Source of the DNA: Lithospermum erythrorhizon
Taxonomy: Eukaryota; Streptophyta; Magnoliopsida; Boraginales; Boraginaceae
DNA: 64,000 nt
Reading direction: 5' to 3'
Assembly: GCA_019722365.1 (NCBI GenBank)
Contig: JADFUC010001734.1
Span: 1-64,000 of the forward strand
Shown: positions 57,281 to 64,000 of the stretch, in pieces
Position numbering within the stretch: the first letter of the stretch is position 1
How the letters are laid out: each line of letters opens with the position of its first letter
The notes under the pieces: model-generated
What the model was told of the DNA's origin: nothing
The model's input: the letters and a program-made list of their open reading frames with translations, nothing else
Databases searched by the model: none
Position numbers and translations under genes: made by a program

Positions 57281-59034
57281 CCTTTAAGCCAATCTGATAC
57301 CCTTAACCTTCAGGCTCACAAGACAACCTCGTAACAAAGCTTCGTCACACAAACTCTTTCACTTCATGTCACCTTTGAAATCCTCAAATTAGCTACAGGC
57401 TTTGATTCTAAACTTTGCTTTATAAAATTGCTTCAGTCAGGACCTACTGCTAACCTGCTCACGATTCCATTGAAAATATGAATTTCCCATCTTCATACTT
57501 CGACATTTCCAGGCAAGTATGAAGTAAACTTTGGAAAAACCCCCTTCCCCCAAAAAATAAAATAAAAAATCTCTAGAAAATGCTAGTCAATAAAAATAAC
57601 GTTCCTTTCGTTGTAGTCTCATGTTAATGGCCAGAAACTTCAGCATCTACTTTTGATTGCCTCTTCATTCAAAATCTTTGGAATTCTTTAAATTTATCCC
57701 CTTCTCCTACATCCATTCAAATTTTTGTCTTCCCTCTTTACAAAAAATTGGAATCATAACAATATTTACGAGCTTCTTCTTTAAGTTACTTGTTTGCCGG
57801 GAATAAAGAAGTGTCTCTATTATGATGATTCCTCTCGCCAGAAATAGTATAGATTGAGCAAAAAAACTTTGTACTTGAATGACTTGGCGCTCGAGGAATT
57901 AAAACCATGCCTCTTTTAGGCGGACCACAGGCACCATAAGGGAATACATTTCTTTTGTTTCAAAGAAATTCTATATTATCTAGAAGTAAATGTGATCTCT
58001 TTTTAATACGGCGTGACACAGGATCTTCAGGCATTTCAAATAAGAATCTAAATGACTTCTTGAGATATTTATTAGGGGAGGCGGTCCTCATAGAATGATG
58101 CTACTTCACGATCACAAAAGCGGCATAAATAGCGATATATATGAACAACCGTTTCTCTTTTTGTCTCTTTGAGGCTTGATATTCACGACTCTTGTTCTTG
58201 ACAAAGGTCTTGATTTTCATACATTGTATATCATAGATATAGATCTATTTTTACAAGTATGGTATAAAGGGATTTTCATAGGTTCAAGAATAATAAATTG
58301 GAATCTTTGCCTTTCGAGGAAGGATCAAGAAAGAATTGTAGTAAGTTACTACAAATGTTGGGCGTTTTGAATTGTCATTAGTACCTTTAGTGCATTTCTT
58401 GTAATAATGATCTATGAAATAACCGAGAAGAGGATTGCTGAACAATTATATTTTAGTAATATAATGACTTATAAAAATAAAATAAAATGTCAAAGCCAAC
58501 TTGTCCAAATCCATGACAAAATTTGTCAGTACGTCAGCGTTTTCAAGACATAAAAATCTAAATATCTGACCTTATATATGTTATGGAAATGAAACATTTC
58601 ATTTAGAAATATTGAATATCTAAATCTAGGTTGTGTAAAGAGCTTTACCCGTGGCCTAATTAAATAACTTGAACCTTTATCATTTGAGTAATAATTGAGT
58701 ATTACTCTACTTAAAATAATGAACTTCGACAAGTGTGTAGTGATCTGACTCATCTTTTTCCTCGAACTAAGCAAAGCGGCCCAGCGTCGTGCTTGACACC
58801 TCCCTACCTTGGCGCCACTCTCTTTTTGCTTGGGCACTTGTACTGTAGATTTTCTTTATGATAAGGGCCGTGACTTTTCTTCTCTTTCCCCTACGAATTT
58901 TCTATTTGTTTTTTATGTAATTCTCTTCCAAATCATTATCCTAAAAGTTGCTAACAAGTTTCAAGAAGAAAATGTTGATATTGAATAGGTGATTAGTAGT
59001 AAATTTGTTGATATTTTTAGCGATTAAAGGTGAG
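57281..59034. other. Unassigned sequence
   Basis: No open frame exceeds about 100 codons, and I recognise no domain on either strand. Base composition is less AT-biased around 57850-58140 than around it. No similarity to the LTR families in the window was noticed. It may contain further decayed LINE sequence at its start. Confidence 0.4.
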
Positions 59035-60374
59035 TATAACGACCACTTGAGTGGAGCCCCGAGGTTGGGACCGTCGTATTTCGAATGTCAGTCATGGCCG
59101 ATGGATAAACGATAGAAAAATGACTTCATTTAACATGATAAATAAAACTATACAAGCTTGTCCGTCGGGTGAACTAGCCAGCTTACAACAACTAAAAGCA
59201 ACAATATAAATACAACATCGAACATAGGTTTTACAAAGAACAACGATTATGTACAACAAAAACTCTAAAAGAAATAAAATATATTTGAGGTCTTCAAGCC
59301 ACCATCGCCACCTTGAGTCTGCGGCTACTCGTGAAAAGCATCTCGGGCGTCCAGCAACCTAGGCATAAAAGCGCCCGCCAGCCGAGGCAAAATTAAGCTA
59401 TGAAGGCAGTGAATGCAAATATCACTGAAGTAATCCACCACGAGATACACACAAGGATAGCTCGGAGTTCATTACCTATCCCAACAACTATACACCATGA
59501 GTATTATATATTTTCTATGCTACTCTCAACATGATAAATCTTTTCTTAATGGCTTTCATTAACACCGATAAACCCACCTGCGTGGCCTTTTCCTTGATAC
59601 AGCTTGTGACGGAGCATCTAATGTACAACTCTAGCCGCTCTTCGGCATACAACTGATGTTCATAAACAAAGGGATTACCGCCTTACACTCTGATCTGCTT
59701 TCCAAAACTTTCACTGCTTCGATTAACTATCTGTAGGTTCTGCCAAAGTGTTGCCAAATCATAGTCACACTTTATTTATTATCGGAATATTTATAATAGG
59801 AATCTCCGCATTGTTTCATTATCTTATCTGACTAAACAGCATGTCTTAAATCGAGATAACTTACAAGCGTGAATTATCTCCACAATTCCTCATTTTAGTA
59901 TATTGAACTTATTCACCTTAATGGTATCAACGTCGTGATTGGATCATAACTTATATACAGCACATTTTGAGATCAATTTTCACATATATAGAATATATAG
60001 CATGTGTAGATGAGCATAAACTTAGGTTTATAATGTTCTTGTAACAAGATATCATTCCAAATGTTATCTCAACCAAGCTGACTTTAACCTTGAATGCATG
60101 ATGAATAACCTGGATACAAGGAAATAAATAATGGGCCATAATCAACGATCTTAATTCATAGGTGCATTAGCTGACCTCTAGCATGTCAGTCACAGTATCC
60201 ATAAGCATTAAATGAGTCATAAAACATATAAAATGAATCATAGAAACATATCAAACACTAAAAAGTCTAAACAACATATATTACAACCAAATAGACTCAA
60301 CACAACGACTAAATGACATGACTACCTTCCTGCTCAATCGACTAACTGACTCTCGGCGACTCCATCGAGCGATC

Positions 60375-60450
60375 AATAGTATCAACTCAACAACTCAACA
60401 ATAGTGTCAACTCCAGCAATAGTATCAACTCGACAACTCAGCAAAATTAA
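60375..60450. repeat. Short imperfect tandem repeats in LTR E
   Basis: CAATAGTATCAACTC / CAATAGTGTCAACTC / CAATAGTATCAACTC recur three times at 60375-60433, mixed with AACAACTCAACAAC. They are low-complexity repeats absent from the solo LTR of the same family. Confidence 0.6.
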
Positions 60451-60835
60451 TGACTGACAACCCTACAACTCAATATAAGTCCGGATTTCTACAACTAATG
60501 CGCCTCAAACCAACCTCAACTGCGGGGAGAAACTTATTGACATAGCTTCTCATGAATAACTAAGCAGTACGGAAGCAATCGCGGTCGTTACTAAGAATCA
60601 CGAGGCAACTCTAAATCGTGCAAGGCGAAGAAGATACCGGACAAATCAACTCGGCGAACAACATCTGACTCGGCGACATCAACTCATACAACTCTTTCCC
60701 TATCTGACTGGCTACCACAAAACATCTACTCACGACTCCTTGGGAATCTGGCGCAAACCAACCACGGAAATAACCTTTCAAAACACCAAAAATCGCACAT
60801 TCTGAGGGAGGCAATCTGACCCCCGAGCCATGCGT

Positions 60836-60853
60836 CATATATATATATATACA
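60836..60853. repeat. (AT)n microsatellite
   Basis: About nine AT units in LTR E. Confidence 0.85.
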
Positions 60854-62089
60854 ACACATCTCACATGCATCTCGTATAGTGGAATAGCAGTGAACATATC
60901 CTCAGAAGACAAAGTAAAACAATATACTTGCCATCGTCGTAAACTCCGTGAATTAGTACTCACCTTGGTAGCTAAATAAAACTCCAGCGCGTCGCGGACA
61001 CTTTTACACATGATCGCGCCTAAAAATTCAAAATTACTAATTACTACTTATAACACAACTAATAATATAACATTCTACCTACATATATAATCTCATACCG
61101 ATACTAAAATAACCCGACAAAAGTTCCCAGACAACCTTATTGCCAACTTAAGTTGCGCGGCTTTCCTAATGATCGAGTTCGATTACTAGTTTCAAAGGTC
61201 CCTAACGTTCGATATTAACAACTAATCCTCACATTTCTAATCATCTTTGAAATCTCAAATCAATGCACTATCAACTTACAAACTTCGTAATATCCGAACA
61301 TTCTCTAATCACCTCAATCACAACTTACACACAAACAATCACAAATCAAGTCCAGAGTACACTTCTATCATTTAAACACCATTTAGAAAAACTCTACAAA
61401 AGTCAACAAAAGTCAACTATATTCCTCAACATTTTTCAACCCCATAAATCGATAATTATCAACTGTTATACGATAATCTAAGCTTAAATGACAATTCTAT
61501 AACATAATAAACATCAAAGCTCAAAGTCAACTCAAATTCTCAAAAAGTCAACATCCTCTAACTCAAGAAATACTCCAAAAGATTTGAACTTTCTTACCTC
61601 AAAGCGTAGAGAATGTCTCGGGGAATCTCTCCAGAAAATTTCAGGACCAAAGCTCGCCAAATGAGGAAGAAAATTGAAAAACAAAATCAAGGGAATAATG
61701 GACCAAATTTTCGGCCATCCTAGAAGAAAGAGGAAGAAGATGATAATGATGATGATGAAATAGGTTAAGGATAAGTATAAAAACTCACGCGGGGTCCGCT
61801 AACAAAATATCTCAAGACTTGCTCGCTTTCGTTCGGTTTCGGTTTAGTTTCTCGTCTGGGTTTTAGCAATAGCAACTCGACATAAATTTAACACAACCCC
61901 AAATAGCTATCATTCCATTCAATTAAAACTTTAAATGCTCCAAACCGAAATATACTACCCGACCGACTGATTGACTGTATTTAGGCTATTCGACTCGATT
62001 TTTTTTTTTCCCAGATACTCCACGGCAACTAGTATACTATTTCAATAATATTAGTGCGGGCAGTGCCGGTACTTATATCCCCGATTCTA

Positions 62090-63650
62090 TAATCTTTTCC
62101 CTTACATTATAGATATGTGTATTTATATTTGGGTTCTTGTAACTATTAAAAGATTGTAGATATAATAATATGGTAGAGTTAATGAAGTACAAATATGGAA
62201 ATTTACTTATTAAGAAAAATTAGTAAGGTAATTTTTGATTATATTAGTATGATATAATGGTACACATGTATAAGGATGAGGTATTGAGTTGATTGAACTA
62301 ATTGATGGTATGAAGAAACTTTATTGAAGATTAAGATACGAAATATTGCGATGTTATGGATTTGAGATATTCTGATATGACTATATATGGGTAAAGAGTT
62401 AATGTTATACAATAACTGTTAAATGAGGTTCTATGTATTTATGAATATAATGACTAAAAAGGAATAAATCAATTGGTTGATAACATTAAAGGATGAGATG
62501 AAAATATTGAATAATGAATTGTTGTGATATTGATATAAAGATGTTGAGAATTATGATGTTATGTGAAGATGGCGAAGTTGGTAAAAGTGGTGTTCGGATT
62601 ATGAAAGTTAATATGATGTTGAGTTGTGAGATGTAATGATATGAGAAGTTAATAATAAGGGGACATTAACATTATCATAAGATGGGTTATATAAATTAGA
62701 TATGGTCCATATGTGTATCGTATAATCTTATGGTTGTAGTATGAGATATTGATATGTTTTGATAGGAGTATGATGACAACTTGATCAATAACATGAAGGT
62801 AGTAGCTTGAAATAATAACATATGTGTCAGGACTATGTTGATGGGTCAATTATACTTGGAAGTCATAATGGATAGTAATATATGAAAATGAATGTGGACA
62901 TGAAGATAATAAATGATGAGATATATGTATTGAGAAATTATCGAGGTATTGATGATATTTAGTGATATTGAATTGGTTATGTATTAACGTTTTGATATGG
63001 CCATATTATGAAAGGGATATGATTTGTGTTGTGATTTATGATATAATATGTCCGGTATTCTCAATCCAACGATCCCATAGGATCACGGTCGCAAACTAAC
63101 GGCGTGTGTCGGTGTTTAGAATCGCTTGGCCCATAGTCCATTATTCAATGGAATCACTTGAGTCATATGATTATGTGTAGGCGTATTCTGTAGGTTGATG
63201 ATATATATACATTGAGGGTAGCCTCGGCCGGGAGGTTTGTGTGATATGCATATTGAGGGGGTAGCCTCGATCGGGAGAATTGTGATGTATATATGTGTTG
63301 GGAGATGTGTGGATGTATGATTGTGTTATGTGTGGTATGTGCATGGTTTTTTAGGTTGTGGTGTGTATTCTGTCTACTTGGTGTAGAGGTAAGCCAGGAG
63401 AGTTGTTTTCGAATAAAGTTATTGTTGCTTATGTGATTTTATTTGTGACCTATTCGATGTTTATAATGTTATCTATTACTATTGAAATATTTTGTAAGTT
63501 GATTATATTAAATTGGTTGAAGATATTACGCTATGAGGATCATAAGAGGCTGATTAATGATTATGAATAATTATGATAAAACATGATGAAGGTAATTAGC
63601 AAGACTACGCGATATTACATGTCTATATATGTGTGATTGAATATGACTTG
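62090..63650 (+). repeat. LTR-like AT-rich sequence
   Basis: Extremely AT-rich with many GATAT/TATGA words. At 63195-63290 two repeats of the form GGTAGCCTCG..CGGGAG..TGTGATAT match, in inverse orientation, the tandem repeats of the solo LTR at 21140-21335. A + strand LTR of a related family is therefore likely. No coding domain was recognised, and the ends are not defined. Confidence 0.45.
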
Positions 63651-63860
63651 TTATATGAGTATTCGTGAGCTTCGATACACCCACTGTGTTTAAGGGGACC
63701 CCAGTGTTGTTTGTTGTTCGGAAAAGTTGGCATTAGGCGACAATTGTAAGAATGAGGCGAGTAAATCATGATTCGAGGAGTTTGGGTGGGTAGGATATCC
63801 TCAACTTGATCATGAATAGTCTTCAGTGTGTACCCTATATTGTATTAAAAGATGTATTCC
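63651..63860 (+). pseudogene. Possible gypsy RT scrap
   Basis: 63693-63730 reads GTPVLFVVRKS, close to the GTPVLFVKKKDG block of gypsy RT. The bases before it (CGATACACCCACTGTGT) resemble the block encoding FIRPSVS with changes. What follows departs quickly. It is too short and broken to assign to a lineage. Confidence 0.4.
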
Positions 63861-64000
63861 GAAAATGTGTTGTATATTATTATATGTATTGATGAAATTG
63901 TGAAGTATAATATTTGTTGTTGTCTTAGATCACCATCTGGGCATAGTCATGTTGTATTTTTCCTGCATTCTTTTGGTCCAGGTTGTATGGTGAGCTAGAA

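Larger units (their letters stand above)
59035..62078 (-). repeat. LTR of gypsy family E
   Basis: About 3.0 kb. The left end TATAACGACC, then GAGGTTGGGACCGTCG, then AATGACTTCATTTAA, matches the left end of the solo LTR at 20674 (TGTAATGACC, AAGGTTGGGATCGTCG, GATGACTTTATTTAA). The right end (AACTAGTATACTATTTCAATAATATTAGTGCGG) matches 23068-23106. It has an AAAGTCAACAAAAGTCAAC pair (61399-61417). No target duplication was found and the internal coding part is absent. Open runs in it are accidental. Confidence 0.65.

Noticed and set aside
57780..58370. Possible chloroplast or mitochondrial DNA insertion
   Set aside because: I tested the translation on both strands against remembered organelle proteins and found no convincing match; listed only as unassigned.

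Overview
The window is plant nuclear DNA, very probably from a eudicot. It holds one multi-exon, intron-containing gene with consensus GT-AG splice sites, surrounded by a dense and mostly dead layer of LTR retrotransposons (Ty3/gypsy and Ty1/copia), L1-type LINEs and MITEs, plus one tRNA-derived SINE. The gene product resembles the BIG1/BIG2/BIG3 class of plant ARF guanine-nucleotide-exchange factors. The species cannot be named from the sequence alone; an asterid is a guess from the general look of the gene and repeats.

Layout. 1-7410: a + strand gypsy element whose 5' LTR is cut by the window edge. 7411-13473: a - strand gypsy element with gag, zinc knuckle, protease, RT, RNase H and the start of integrase, keeping only its 5' LTR. 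13480-17300: copia gag and copia LTR copies. 17307-19803: a second LTR of the - strand gypsy family. 19850-34385: one - strand LINE broken into three pieces by a solo LTR (20674-23120) and by a Tat-lineage gypsy element (24521-33619, target duplication ATGTG). 34390-44900: a - strand copia element split by a + strand gypsy element (34604-43174, two LTRs of about 2.7 kb, matching AAAGTG flanks). 45000-46153: upstream region of the gene. 46154-55392: the BIG-type ARF-GEF gene on the + strand. 55393-57300: downstream sequence with a second, + strand LINE fragment and a Stowaway-like MITE. 59035-62078: a - strand LTR of the same family as the solo LTR at 20.7 kb. 62090-64000: more LTR-like sequence and a possible RT scrap.

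The gene. Exons 1-6 and 9-11 read cleanly with consensus splice sites and preserve the N-terminal DCB/HUS region, the Sec7 catalytic domain with its glutamate finger (Glu698), and the C-terminal HDS regions ending in LLRSC. The segment 51826-52499 (exon 7 and the start of exon 8) aligns by eye to the family but carries many small indels and stops. Either the gene is a recent pseudogene, or this patch is low-quality assembly sequence. This is the most consequential uncertainty in the window.

Nothing here looks like a new multi-gene system. The points of interest are the localized damage in an otherwise intact housekeeping gene, a short SINE with clear target duplications in its last intron, a TIR element in its first intron, the nested insertion history, and paired TTGACT (W-box-like) motifs shared by otherwise different LTR families. 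All coordinates for degenerate elements come from reading the sequence by eye and may be off by tens of bases unless a target duplication or splice site fixes them.
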